From positions 1 through 64,000 of the forward strand of contig NZ_RCDI01000004.1 of assembly GCF_003675875.1 (NCBI RefSeq): DNA of 64,000 nt. The letters are read 5' to 3'. Of this stretch, positions 8,867 to 17,146 are shown one piece after another. How positions within the stretch are numbered: position 1 is the stretch's first letter; each line of letters opens with the position of its first letter. The notes below the pieces were generated by a model. It did no database searches. It was not told the origin of the DNA and worked only from the letters and a program-made list of their open reading frames with translations. Made by a program: the position numbers and the translations under genes. This stretch comes from Halostella limicola. GTDB lineage: Archaea; Halobacteriota; Halobacteria; Halobacteriales; Natronoarchaeaceae.

Positions 8867-9535
8867 TTACTCGAACCGGACGCCGAGGTCGTGCATCCCG
8901 TCGTTGTTCATCGCGAGGTTGATCAGAAGCGGCGTCACGCTCTCGACGACCCCGCTGTTCGCGAGCGGACCGCCGTCCAGCGCCCGGATCCCCTCCACGT
9001 CCTCGGCCACCCGCCTGACCGTCCGCTTCGCGTCGGCGTCGTCGCCGGTGACGACGACGTCGGCGTTCAGGTCGTTGTCGAGATCGCTGAGCGCGCCCGC
9101 CGCGAGGTTCTGGAACGCGCCGACGACCGGCACGTCGTCCGGCGCGACCGCCGCGATGGCCTCCGCCACGGTTCCCTCCGCGGGCGGGTCGTAGTGGAAC
9201 CCCGACGCGTCCCTGTCCATGCTGACCGCCGGGCTGACGAGGACGTCCTCGTCGTCGAGGACCGGCGCGACCGCTTCGACGGTGTCGGGGGCGTACTCGG
9301 GCGGGACGCTGACGACGACGACGTCGGCCAGTTCCGCCGCCGTCTCGTTGCCGTAGCCGGCGACGTCGGGGGTGACGCCGCGGTCTTTCAGCAGCGAGTA
9401 GTACTCGTTCGCCTTCTGCTCGGCCTTGTCGGACTTCCGCGAGCCGACGATGACCGAGTGGTCGGAGTCGCGGGCCCAGCGTAGCGCGAGCCCTTCGCCG
9501 ATGTCACCAGTTCCGCCGAGGAGTGCGATCTCCAT
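8867..9535 (-). CDS. npdG: F420H2:NADP oxidoreductase
   Basis: 222 aa. It exchanges hydride between F420 and NADP(H), linking the F420 pool to NADPH. The N-terminal Rossmann motif GGTGDIGEGLALRWA and the 2'-phosphate-binding VGSRKSDKAEQKA mark NADP binding; VVVVSVPPEYAPDTVEAVAP and SGVVESVTPLLINLAMNN are family blocks, the latter near the F420 site. Length matches the family. ATG 9535 lies about 30 nt after a TATA-like TAACGTTTTG (9562-9570). It is divergent from the first Mo-hydroxylase pair, and its presence fits the CofH-like, CofC and LLM genes in the window. Confidence 0.88.
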   Translation of the reverse strand: MEIALLGGTGDIGEGLALRWARDSDHSVIVGSRKSDKAEQKANEYYSLLKDRGVTPDVAGYGNETAAELADVVVVSVPPEYAPDTVEAVAPVLDDEDVLVSPAVSMDRDASGFHYDPPAEGTVAEAIAAVAPDDVPVVGAFQNLAAGALSDLDNDLNADVVVTGDDADAKRTVRRVAEDVEGIRALDGGPLANSGVVESVTPLLINLAMNNDGMHDLGVRFE

Positions 9536-9678
9536 GGGGGAAACGATCCGGGGAGGCGTTCAAAACGTTATCGTCGGACTCGGACCGCCACGCCGCGGCC
9601 AACGGGCCGGCAATCGTTTGGCAAGCCTGTGTGGGACGCGTGGGGGCCGCGCGCGGCGTCGTGTGCGAAAGTGACCCA

Positions 9679-9688
9679 TAGATATATG
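9679..9688 (+). promoter_or_regulatory. TATA box of Mo-hydroxylase pair 1
   Basis: ATAGATATAT, a strong AT-rich box about 40 nt before the GTG at 9725. A TTGCCA motif (minus strand, 9619-9624) lies 60 nt upstream. Confidence 0.55.
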
Positions 9689-9724
9689 TGGCGCTGAGAC
9701 CCACTGTTCGACCACGACGGGCGC

Positions 9725-10297
9725 GTGTCAGACGCGCCGAAACCTAACGGAGGAATTACCGTGGAAATCCAACTCACCATCAACGACGAACCGACGAGCG
9801 CGGAGGTCGGTCCCGACGACGACCTGGCGACGGTACTGAGACGGAACGGCTACACCGGCGTGAAGTGCGGCTGCGACGGCGGCGTCTGCGGCGCGTCGAA
9901 GGTGTTCGTAAACGACGAGGTGCGCATGGCCTGCGGCGTGGACGCCCGCGACGCGGACGACGCGGAGATAGAGACGATCGAGAGCCTGGGGAGCCAGGAC
10001 GACCTCCACCCCATCCAGGAGGCGTTCGTGGACCACTTCGCCGTGCAGTGCGGCTTCTGCATCCCCGGGATGATCATCGAGGCGAAGTCGCTGCTCGCGG
10101 ACAACCCGGACCCCTCCGAGGCGGAGGTCCGCGAGGCCATCGACGACAACCTGTGTCGATGCACCGGCTACCAGAAACCCGTCGAGGCGATCCTCGACGC
10201 GGCCGACCGACTGCGGGACGACCGCTCGGTCGCGGCCGACGGCGGTCCCGAGGCCGGGCCGACGAACGGCGCCGACGACGGTGATACCGATGACTGA
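9725..10297 (+). CDS. Molybdenum hydroxylase 2Fe-2S subunit, paralogue 1
   Basis: 190 aa electron-transfer subunit of a xanthine dehydrogenase/aldehyde oxidase-type enzyme. The N-terminal plant-ferredoxin domain should hold one [2Fe-2S] cluster with four Cys, but here the motif reads CGCDGGVCGAS...MAC: C50, C55 and C70 are present and the third ligand position (residue 58) is Ser; an extra Cys sits at residue 48. The C-terminal domain has the normal second-cluster ligands QCGFCIPGM and NLCRCTGYQKPVEAI, and the Gln before the first Cys that contacts the Mo cofactor. GTG 9725 is used as start. The end overlaps the large-subunit start by 8 bp. Paralogue 2 (13101) has the normal third Cys. Confidence 0.88.
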   Translation: MSDAPKPNGGITVEIQLTINDEPTSAEVGPDDDLATVLRRNGYTGVKCGCDGGVCGASKVFVNDEVRMACGVDARDADDAEIETIESLGSQDDLHPIQEAFVDHFAVQCGFCIPGMIIEAKSLLADNPDPSEAEVREAIDDNLCRCTGYQKPVEAILDAADRLRDDRSVAADGGPEAGPTNGADDGDTDD

Positions 10298-12737
10298 CGA
10301 ACCGACAGACCCCAAGCCCGACGGCGGTACCGCGTCCCAGCCGACGACCGAGGAGCCGGACGACTTCGAGGAGCACCCGCTCGAGTGGGACGAGCCGGCG
10401 AACAACGACAAGGCGCCCGACGAGCGAAAGAGCGTCTCGCAACCGGCCGAGAAGTTCGACGACCGGAAGCTCGTCACCGGCGAGGCGAAGTACACCGCGG
10501 ACTACGAGGAGCGGTTCCCGGACCTGGCGCACGCCCAGGTCGTGCGGAGCGAGGTCTCGCACGGCCGCGTCACGGCGATCGACACCGACGCGGCCGAGGC
10601 GATGGACGGGGTCCACGCCGTCCTCACGCCGTGGTCCGACGAGGTCCCGGACGCGAAGTACACGAGCGCGGGCCAGTCGTACCCCGAGCCCAGCCCGTGG
10701 GACATGAACGTGCTCAACGAGCACGTGCGCTACGTGGGCGATCCCGTCGCCGCCGTCGCCGCGGAGGACCGGGAGACGGCGGCGGCCGCGGCCAACGCCG
10801 TCGAGGTGGAGTACGAGGAGTACGACCACGTGGTCGACCCCGAGGAGGCGTTCGACGAGGACGCCCCGCAGCTGTTCGATCAGGACGAGGTGGAAAACGA
10901 GATCGTCGGCCACGACTACGACCGCAACCGGATGTCCAACATCGAGGGCGAGATCGGCGACGTGGACGCCGCCCTCGACCGCGACGACGTCCACGTCCAC
11001 GAGACCGAGTGGGAGACGATCCGCCAGTCCCACGCGCAGATCGAGAAGCACACGTCGCTCGCCTACACCGACGAGGACGACCGCACGGTGCTCATCACCA
11101 GCACGCAGGTGCCGAACCACACCCGCCGGCAGCTGGCGCACCTGTTCGACATCCCGATCCGGGACGTCCGCGTGAAGAAGCCCCGCGTCGGCGGGGGCTT
11201 CGGCGGCAAACAGGCAATGGTCGTCGAGCCGATCCCGCTCGCGCTGTCGCTCGCGGCCGACCGACCCGTCATCTACGAGGCCTCCCGCGACGAGGAGTTC
11301 GGCGCCATGCGCTCGCGCCACCCGATGAAAGTCCGGGCGCGGACGGCCGTCACGGACGACGGCGAGATCGAGGCCATCGACCTGTACGCGCTCTCGAACA
11401 CGGGCGCGTACGGGAGCCACGGCATGACGGTCGCCGGCAACGTCGGCAGCAAGCCGATGCCGCTGTACTCGAAGGTGCCGAACGCCCGCTTCGAGGCCGA
11501 CATCGTGCACACGAACACGCCCCAGACCGGCGCGATGCGGGGCTACGGCGCGCCGCAGGGGACGCTCGCGCTCGAAGGCCACCTGGACGAGGTCGCGCGC
11601 GACCTCGATCTCGACCCGATCGAGTTCCGTCGGGACCACTACATGGAGGTCGGTGACCTGGACGAGATCGCCGGCATGATGGGCGGCGAGGGCGCCGAAC
11701 GCCGGATCCGCTCCTGCGGGCTCGACGAGTGCATCGAGCGCGGCAAGGCGGCGATCGGGTGGGACGATATCGACCAGCCTGAAGAGGACCACCTGCACCG
11801 CGGCGTCGGCATGGCGCTGTCGGCGCAGGGGACCGGCGTCGCCGGCGACGAGCTCGGCGCGGCCCAGATCATGATGAACGAGGACGGATCCTTCCACCTC
11901 CAGGTCGGCGGCGTCGACATCGGCACCGGTGCGGACACGGCGTTCATCCAGATCGCCGCGGAGGTGCTCGGCTGCGACGAGGACGACATCATCGTCAAGT
12001 CCTCTGACACCGACAACACGCCGTTCGACTACGGCGCGTACGCCTCCTCGACCACCTACATCAGCGGCATGGCCGTGAAGAAGGCCGCCGAGGACGCCAA
12101 GGAGCGCATCCTCGACTGGGCGTCGCGGATGCTCGACGAGCCCGCGGGGAACCTGGAGACGGAGGACGGCGAGGTGTACAGCGAGGAGACCGGCGACTCG
12201 GTCACGATCGAAGACGTCGGCTACGAGTCGGTGTACGGCCACGACGACCGCGAGCACATCCTCGGGAAAGGCACCCACTCCACGGAGGAGAGCCCCCCGC
12301 CGTTCGCGGCGCAGTTCGCCGACGTCACCGTCGACGAGCGGACGGGCGAGTTCGAGGTGCACAAGCTGGCGGTCGCGGTCGACTGCGGCGTCGCGATCAA
12401 CCCCGGGATGGCCGAAGGGCAGATCGAAGGCGCGAACCACATGAGCTACGAGATGGCCGTCAGCGAAGGGGTCACGGTCGACGACGAGGGGCGCGCCGAG
12501 GTATCCGACTTCGACGAGTACGGCCTCCCCTCGGCGTCGGAGACGCCGCCGATCGAGAGCATCCTCGTCGAAACCCACGAGCCGACCGGCCCGTTCGGCG
12601 CGAAGTCCGTCGCGGAGGTGCCGACCAACACCGTGCCGCCCGCGCTGAGCAACGCCGTCCGCGAGGCGGTCGGCGTCCGCATCAACGAGATGCCGATCAC
12701 CGCGGAGAAGATCAAGGCGAAACTCGACGAGCGGTAA
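10290..12737 (+). CDS. Molybdenum hydroxylase molybdopterin subunit, paralogue 1
   Basis: 815 aa large subunit that binds the MCD/Mo cofactor. After an acidic 50-residue lead come the a/b-hammerhead domain (ARxTADYEERFPDLAHA-type region), then Mo-site loops: VGGGFGGKQAM, GAMRGYGAPQG, VGGVDIGTGAD and, near the end, GPFGAKSVAEVP with the presumed catalytic Glu. The residue after FGGK is Gln, whereas xanthine oxidases have Glu there (Glu802 in the bovine enzyme), so the substrate need not be xanthine. The CO dehydrogenase signature AYRCSF is absent. No FAD subunit is adjacent, so electrons must leave by another protein. ATG 10290 overlaps the small-subunit stop. Confidence 0.88.
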   Translation: MTDEPTDPKPDGGTASQPTTEEPDDFEEHPLEWDEPANNDKAPDERKSVSQPAEKFDDRKLVTGEAKYTADYEERFPDLAHAQVVRSEVSHGRVTAIDTDAAEAMDGVHAVLTPWSDEVPDAKYTSAGQSYPEPSPWDMNVLNEHVRYVGDPVAAVAAEDRETAAAAANAVEVEYEEYDHVVDPEEAFDEDAPQLFDQDEVENEIVGHDYDRNRMSNIEGEIGDVDAALDRDDVHVHETEWETIRQSHAQIEKHTSLAYTDEDDRTVLITSTQVPNHTRRQLAHLFDIPIRDVRVKKPRVGGGFGGKQAMVVEPIPLALSLAADRPVIYEASRDEEFGAMRSRHPMKVRARTAVTDDGEIEAIDLYALSNTGAYGSHGMTVAGNVGSKPMPLYSKVPNARFEADIVHTNTPQTGAMRGYGAPQGTLALEGHLDEVARDLDLDPIEFRRDHYMEVGDLDEIAGMMGGEGAERRIRSCGLDECIERGKAAIGWDDIDQPEEDHLHRGVGMALSAQGTGVAGDELGAAQIMMNEDGSFHLQVGGVDIGTGADTAFIQIAAEVLGCDEDDIIVKSSDTDNTPFDYGAYASSTTYISGMAVKKAAEDAKERILDWASRMLDEPAGNLETEDGEVYSEETGDSVTIEDVGYESVYGHDDREHILGKGTHSTEESPPPFAAQFADVTVDERTGEFEVHKLAVAVDCGVAINPGMAEGQIEGANHMSYEMAVSEGVTVDDEGRAEVSDFDEYGLPSASETPPIESILVETHEPTGPFGAKSVAEVPTNTVPPALSNAVREAVGVRINEMPITAEKIKAKLDER

Positions 12738-13100
12738 CCCGCGGCACTTCTCCCGTCGTTCTCGACACTGCAGTGGCGCGTCGTGTCCGCGTGTGACGTT
12801 TGGCGCGCTCGTGGCGATCGGACCAACCGTTTGCCAACGTCTGTTTGCTCGTCGGGATCGCGGTTCGGACGGCGGGACACCACAGTTATCAGATACTATT
12901 TATTTCCGTGTCCGGACTGAGCTGGGAGATGGAAAGGCGTGTAGTTTCGGCGCTCTGAGCGGTTGAAATAGCCATTTTCTCCGGGGGAGCTCTCACCCTT
13001 CGTATTTTATTCCATATAGTTTCAGTAAAAAACCTCGATAACTATTAAGGCGACGGCGGAGATAGACGCTACAGAGAGACTGCCTATCAAGGTGAGCGTC
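12738..13100. other. Intergenic region between hydroxylase pairs
   Basis: 363 nt with no gene. It holds a TTTGCCA motif at 12830-12836 with a second TTTGC 14 nt on, AT-rich boxes near 12895-12907, and a probable promoter ACTATTAAGG at 13041-13050. A purine-rich GGTGAG precedes the ATG at 13101, so paralogue 2 seems to have its own promoter and a short leader with a ribosome-binding site. Confidence 0.5.
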
Positions 13101-13646
13101 ATGCAAATCGAAATAGATCTCAACGGAGAACGACGGACGTTCGACGCGGCGAAGTCGGACGTCCTGCTGGACGTGTTGCGTCGGAACGGCTACACGGGCC
13201 CGAAGCGGGGGTGCGACACGGGGGCGTGCGGCTTCTGTACGGTGCAGATAGACGGCGACCCGGCGATGTCCTGCGTTACGCCGGTCGCGAAGGTCGACGG
13301 GGCGTCGGTAGAGACGATCGAGGGGCTGGGCGACCAGAGCGACCTCCACCCCATTCAGGAGGCGTTCGTCGACAACTCGGCGCTCCAGTGCGGCTTCTGC
13401 ATCCCGGGGATGATCATGCGCTCGAAGGCGCTGCTGGAGGAGAACCCGGACCCGACGGAGACGGAGGTGCGGGAGGCGCTCTCGGACAACCTCTGTCGGT
13501 GCACCGGGTACAAGAAGATCGTCGAGGCCGTGCTCGACGCGGCGGACCGGATGGACGGCGACGCACCGGTCGCGGCCGACGGCGGGCGGGACCCGGTCGA
13601 CTGCGCGGCCCCGCAATGCCCACACGTGGACGGTGATGCGGAATGA
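13101..13646 (+). CDS. Molybdenum hydroxylase 2Fe-2S subunit, paralogue 2
   Basis: 181 aa. The ferredoxin domain has a complete ligand set, GCDTGACGFCTVQIDGDPAMSC in outline (C38, C43, C46, C58), and the helical domain has QCGFCIPGM and NLCRCTGYKK for the second [2Fe-2S] cluster. A short C-terminal tail contains extra Cys and His (VDCAAPQCPH), seen only in this copy. It passes electrons from the Mo centre of the 13643 subunit. ATG 13101 is chosen over GTG 13092 because the purine-rich GGTGAG sits at proper distance. The end overlaps the next start by 4 bp (ATGA). Confidence 0.9.
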   Translation: MQIEIDLNGERRTFDAAKSDVLLDVLRRNGYTGPKRGCDTGACGFCTVQIDGDPAMSCVTPVAKVDGASVETIEGLGDQSDLHPIQEAFVDNSALQCGFCIPGMIMRSKALLEENPDPTETEVREALSDNLCRCTGYKKIVEAVLDAADRMDGDAPVAADGGRDPVDCAAPQCPHVDGDAE

Positions 13647-16108
13647 GCGACGCGGAGGAGACACAGGAACGTAACGACGGACCCGTCGGCGAACGGGCGG
13701 AGGAGGAGGCCGCGGAGACGGACGCGTTTCCGGGGGACGGCGAGGGCGAGAGCGAAGTGCCGGAGGACGAGCGGACACCCCGCGAGGATCGGGACCACCT
13801 GACCGAGGACGTCGAGAAGGACGACGCCCGGAAGATCGTCACCGGCGAGGCGCGCTACACGGCCGACTACCGCGAGCGCTTCCCCGACCTCGCCGCGGGG
13901 ACGGTGATCCGCAGCGACGTCGCCCACGGCTACGTGACCGATATCGACGCGAGCGAGGCCGAGGCGATGGACGGCGTGTACGCCGTGATCACGCCGTGGG
14001 ACGACGTGGTGCCGGACAAGGCATACTCGAGTTCGGGCCAGTCCTACCCCGAGCCCAGCCCGTGGGACCTGCGCGTCCTCCGGGAGCACGTCCGGTTCGT
14101 CGGCGACCCCGTCGCGGCGGTCGCCGCGGTGGACGGGGAGACGGCGGACCGCGCGGCCCGGAAGGTCGACGTGGAGTACGAGGAGCTGGAGCCCGTCCTC
14201 GACCCCGAGCGGGCGACTGACCCCGACGCGCCGCAGCTGTTCGACCCCGACGAGGTCGAGAACAAGCAGACCGGCGCCGACTACGAGCGCAATCTCGAAT
14301 CGCACTTCGAGGGGGAGATCGGCGACGTCGAGCGCGCGTTCGAGCGCGCGGACGACGAGCGGGTGATCGAGACGGAGTGGGACACGCCGTACCAGTCCCA
14401 CTGCGTCCCCGAGCCCCACACCACGATCGCCCACACGGACGAGGACGACCGGTACTCGTTCATCACGGCCACGCAGGTCCCCTTCCACACGCGCCGCCAG
14501 ATAGCGCACCTGTTCGACGTGCCGATCCGCGACGTGCGGGTGAAGAAGCCGCGCATCGGGGCCGGGTTCGGCGCGAAACAGGAGATGGCGATCGAACCGA
14601 TCGCCTTCGCGCTCCACCTGGCGGCGGACCGACCCGTCAAGCTGGAGATGACCCGGCGCGAGGAGTTCTACGCGCTGCGGTTCCGCCACCCCATGGACAT
14701 GCGGATGAAGACGGCGGTGTCCGAGGACGGCGACATCGAGGCGATGGACCTCTACACGCTGTCGAACTCCGGCGCGTACGGGACCCACGGCATGACCGTC
14801 GCGAACAACGTCGGGACGAAGCCGCTCCCGTTGTACCCGCGGGTACCGAACGTCCGGTTCGAGGGGGACGTCGTCCACACGAACCTCCCGATGGGGGCGG
14901 CGATGCGGGGGTACGGCGCACCCCAGGGCCACTTCGCGGTCGAGGCCCACATGGACGAGGTCGCGCGCCGGCTCGACCTCGACCCGATCGCCTTCCGCGA
15001 GCGCAACGCGGTCCGCGAGGGCGACGTGGACCGGAGCGTCGCCATCCTGAAGGACGGCGACAGGTTCGCCCGCGAGATCCGCTCCTGCGGCCTCCGCGAG
15101 TGCATCGAGCGCGGCCGGGAGGCCGTCGGCTACGACGAGATCGAGCAGCCCGAGGCGGACCACCTGCACCGCGGCGTCGGCATGGCGCTCATCGCGCAGG
15201 GCAGCGGCGTCGCCGGGCGGGAACTCGGCGCGGCCCAGATCAAGATGAACGAAGACGGATCCTTCCACCTCCAGGTCGGCGGCGTCGACACCGGCACCGG
15301 CGCGGACACGATGTTCAGCCAGGTCGCCGCGGAGGTGCTCGGCTGCGAGCCGGAGGACGTCGTCGTCACCGCCGCCGACACCGACCTGACGCCGTTCGAC
15401 TACGGCGCGTACGCCTCCTCGACCACCTACATCAGCGGCCGGGCCGTCAAGAACGCCGCAGAGGACGCCCGGGACCGGCTGCTGCACTGGGCCGCGAAGC
15501 TGCTCGACGAGCCGGCGTCGACCCTCGCCACCGGCGACGGGGAGGTGTACAGCGAGGCGACCGGCGAGAGCGTGACGCTGGAGGAGATCGGCTACGAGGC
15601 GACATACGGTCACGACGAGCGCGAGCACATCCTGGGCAAGGGGAACCACTCGACCGACGAGAGCCCGCCGCCCTACGGCGCGCAGTTCGTCGACGTCACC
15701 GTGGACGAGGATACCGGCGAGTACGAGATAAACGAGATGGTGTTCGCCGCCGACTGCGGCGTCGCCATCAACCCCGCCCTGGTGGAGGGCCAGATCGAAG
15801 GCGGCGAGCACATGAGTCTGGAGTTCGCCACGAGCGGCGGCCTGGAGTTCGACGACGAGGGCAACCCCGAGGTACTCGGGTTCCGGGGGTACGGGATGCC
15901 GCGCACGACCGACCACCCGCCGATGGAGACGATCGTCGTCGAGACCCACGAACCGACCGGTCCCTTCGGCGCGAAGTCGATCGCCGAGCTGCCCACGAAC
16001 GGCGTCCCGCCCGCGCTCAGCAACGCGATCCGCGACGCCGTCGGGGTCCGCGTGACCAGCCTCCCCATCACCGCCGAGAAGGTGAAGGACGCGCTCGACG
16101 CGAGATGA
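13643..16108 (+). CDS. Molybdenum hydroxylase molybdopterin subunit, paralogue 2
   Basis: 821 aa, clearly homologous end to end with the 10290 product. Mo-site loops: IGAGFGAKQEM (Ala for Gly at two positions compared with paralogue 1), GAAMRGYGAPQG, VGGVDTGTGAD and GPFGAKSIAELP with the presumed catalytic Glu. The residue after FGAK is Gln. TRREEFYALRFRHP keeps the Arg near the substrate pocket. The acidic N-terminal extension of about 55 residues differs from paralogue 1. The gene overlaps the small subunit (ATGA) and is followed after 68 nt by the dsrE-like gene. In bacterial SDMH loci the equivalent is XdhD or nicotinate/purine hydroxylase; the substrate is probably a purine or other N-heterocycle, by context only. 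Confidence 0.88.
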   Translation: MSDAEETQERNDGPVGERAEEEAAETDAFPGDGEGESEVPEDERTPREDRDHLTEDVEKDDARKIVTGEARYTADYRERFPDLAAGTVIRSDVAHGYVTDIDASEAEAMDGVYAVITPWDDVVPDKAYSSSGQSYPEPSPWDLRVLREHVRFVGDPVAAVAAVDGETADRAARKVDVEYEELEPVLDPERATDPDAPQLFDPDEVENKQTGADYERNLESHFEGEIGDVERAFERADDERVIETEWDTPYQSHCVPEPHTTIAHTDEDDRYSFITATQVPFHTRRQIAHLFDVPIRDVRVKKPRIGAGFGAKQEMAIEPIAFALHLAADRPVKLEMTRREEFYALRFRHPMDMRMKTAVSEDGDIEAMDLYTLSNSGAYGTHGMTVANNVGTKPLPLYPRVPNVRFEGDVVHTNLPMGAAMRGYGAPQGHFAVEAHMDEVARRLDLDPIAFRERNAVREGDVDRSVAILKDGDRFAREIRSCGLRECIERGREAVGYDEIEQPEADHLHRGVGMALIAQGSGVAGRELGAAQIKMNEDGSFHLQVGGVDTGTGADTMFSQVAAEVLGCEPEDVVVTAADTDLTPFDYGAYASSTTYISGRAVKNAAEDARDRLLHWAAKLLDEPASTLATGDGEVYSEATGESVTLEEIGYEATYGHDEREHILGKGNHSTDESPPPYGAQFVDVTVDEDTGEYEINEMVFAADCGVAINPALVEGQIEGGEHMSLEFATSGGLEFDDEGNPEVLGFRGYGMPRTTDHPPMETIVVETHEPTGPFGAKSIAELPTNGVPPALSNAIRDAVGVRVTSLPITAEKVKDALDAR

Positions 16109-16143
16109 GGCCTGCGGGCGGGGAGCCGCACAATCGAACGAAC

Positions 16144-16152
16144 GCTTATTAC
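16144..16152 (+). promoter_or_regulatory. TATA box of the dsrEFH-xdhC/yqeB operon
   Basis: GCTTATTAC centred about 29 nt before the ATG at 16177, fitting a leaderless transcript and so an operon separate from the hydroxylase genes. Confidence 0.6.
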
Positions 16153-16176
16153 CGGCGAAACGAATAGAGCCAACAT

Positions 16177-16548
16177 ATGGCACACCTGGGGTTTCTCCTC
16201 ACCGGCGGCCCGTTCGACAGCGAGCGGTGGCGAACGGCGTACGAGCTGGGAAGGGCGGCGCTGGACGAGGGTCACGAGGTCTCGTACTTCCACTACCTCG
16301 ACGGCGCTCTCGTCCCGGTCGAGGGGCAGTCGTTCCCGGACTGCTCCGACAGCGGCCTGTACACCGAGATGCCGACGGAGAAGTTCCAGGAGCTCGTCGA
16401 CGACGGCGCCGACGTGATCTGCTGTGGCCTCTGCGTCGACGCGCGCGGCATCGACGCGCCCGACGACTACCCCGAGGGCGTCGAGGTCGGGCTCCTCCCA
16501 GATCTGGCGGACATCGTCGGGGAAGCGGACCGGGTGGTCTCGCTATGA
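16177..16548 (+). CDS. DsrE/TusD-like sulfurtransferase subunit
   Basis: 123 aa DsrE-like fold. It begins MAHLGFLLTGGPFDSERWRTAYELGRAALDEGHEVSYFHY, in outline the first strand, the phosphate-like loop and helix of the family, and has the cluster ICCGLCVDARGID (C82, C83, C86) where the sulfur-carrying Cys of DsrE/TusD lies. DsrEFH/TusBCD complexes relay persulfide sulfur between carriers such as TusA and DsrC. It is the first gene of a four-gene overlapping operon; the stop overlaps the next start (ATGA). A link to XdhC-YqeB downstream suggests a role in feeding sulfur or selenium to the Mo cofactor; that part is inference. Confidence 0.72.
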   Translation: MAHLGFLLTGGPFDSERWRTAYELGRAALDEGHEVSYFHYLDGALVPVEGQSFPDCSDSGLYTEMPTEKFQELVDDGADVICCGLCVDARGIDAPDDYPEGVEVGLLPDLADIVGEADRVVSL

Positions 16549-16898
16549 AGCGAGACGTCGTCGTGTTGCTGACCAAGGCACCGTACGGCCGCGTTCACGT
16601 CCCGGAGGGCCTCCGGGCGGCCCGCGGCGTCGCCGCCGGGTTCGACCAGCACGACGTCACCGTTGCGTTCACGCGCGACGCCGCCTACGCAGCGCGAGCG
16701 GCCGTCGACCGGGACGCCCTCAATATGCACGGGCACGTCGCCGACCTGCTGGAGCAGGGCGGGGAGATGGTCGTCGACGCCGCCGCGATGTCGGAGCGCG
16801 GCGTCGACCCCGCGGAGATAGCCGACGACGTGTCGGTCCGCTCCGGCGACGAGATAGCGACCATGATCCGAACCGCCGACCGCACACTGGACTTCTGA
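16545..16898 (+). CDS. DsrF/TusC-like protein
   Basis: 117 aa. The start MKRDVVVLLTKAPYGRVHVPEGLRAARGVAA (read as segments) matches the TusC/DsrF pattern of a beta strand, AP-x-G loop and EGL helix. No Cys is present, which is common for the DsrF subunit. It would form the DsrEFH heterohexamer with its neighbours. The start lies inside the dsrE stop (ATGA) and the gene ends 2 nt before dsrH, so co-translation is likely. Confidence 0.7.
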   Translation: MKRDVVVLLTKAPYGRVHVPEGLRAARGVAAGFDQHDVTVAFTRDAAYAARAAVDRDALNMHGHVADLLEQGGEMVVDAAAMSERGVDPAEIADDVSVRSGDEIATMIRTADRTLDF

Positions 16899-16900
16899 CA

Positions 16901-17146
16901 ATGCTGTACCTGATAGACGAACCAATGGCCGATATCGGACTCCGAACAGCCGCCGGCGACCCGGAAGCCGTCGTCGTCCTGCTACAGGACGGCGTCTACC
17001 TGACGCCCGAGATCGACGCGGACCTCTACGCCGTCGAGAAGGACGTCGCCGTCCGGGGCGTCGACCTCCCGACGGAGATCGAGTCGGTGTCATACGACGC
17101 CGTGGTGGAACTGATAGTCGAGAACGAGGTGAAGAACTTCGCATGA
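16901..17146 (+). CDS. DsrH/TusB-like protein
   Basis: 81 aa. MLYLIDEPMADIGLRTA and VVLLQDGVYL match the DsrH/TusB pattern (start MLh, then LLLLQDGV). The Cys that carries sulfur in DsrH is missing; the protein has no Cys, so here it may be structural. It completes a DsrE-DsrF-DsrH set. Its stop overlaps the ATG of the XdhC-YqeB gene (17143-17146, ATGA), the strongest sign that the trio works with Mo-cofactor chalcogen insertion. Confidence 0.7.
   Translation: MLYLIDEPMADIGLRTAAGDPEAVVVLLQDGVYLTPEIDADLYAVEKDVAVRGVDLPTEIESVSYDAVVELIVENEVKNFA

Noticed and set aside
10074-12578. 834-codon minus-strand frame opposite the Mo-hydroxylase large subunit
   Set aside because: Product is Val/Asp/Arg-rich with no domain and exactly overlays the real gene; typical antisense shadow in high-GC DNA. 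The same holds for 13355-16183 and 20219-23017.
10290-12737. Carbon monoxide dehydrogenase large subunit
   Set aside because: The CO dehydrogenase AYRCSF loop is absent (AMRGYGAPQ instead) and no CoxM gene is nearby.
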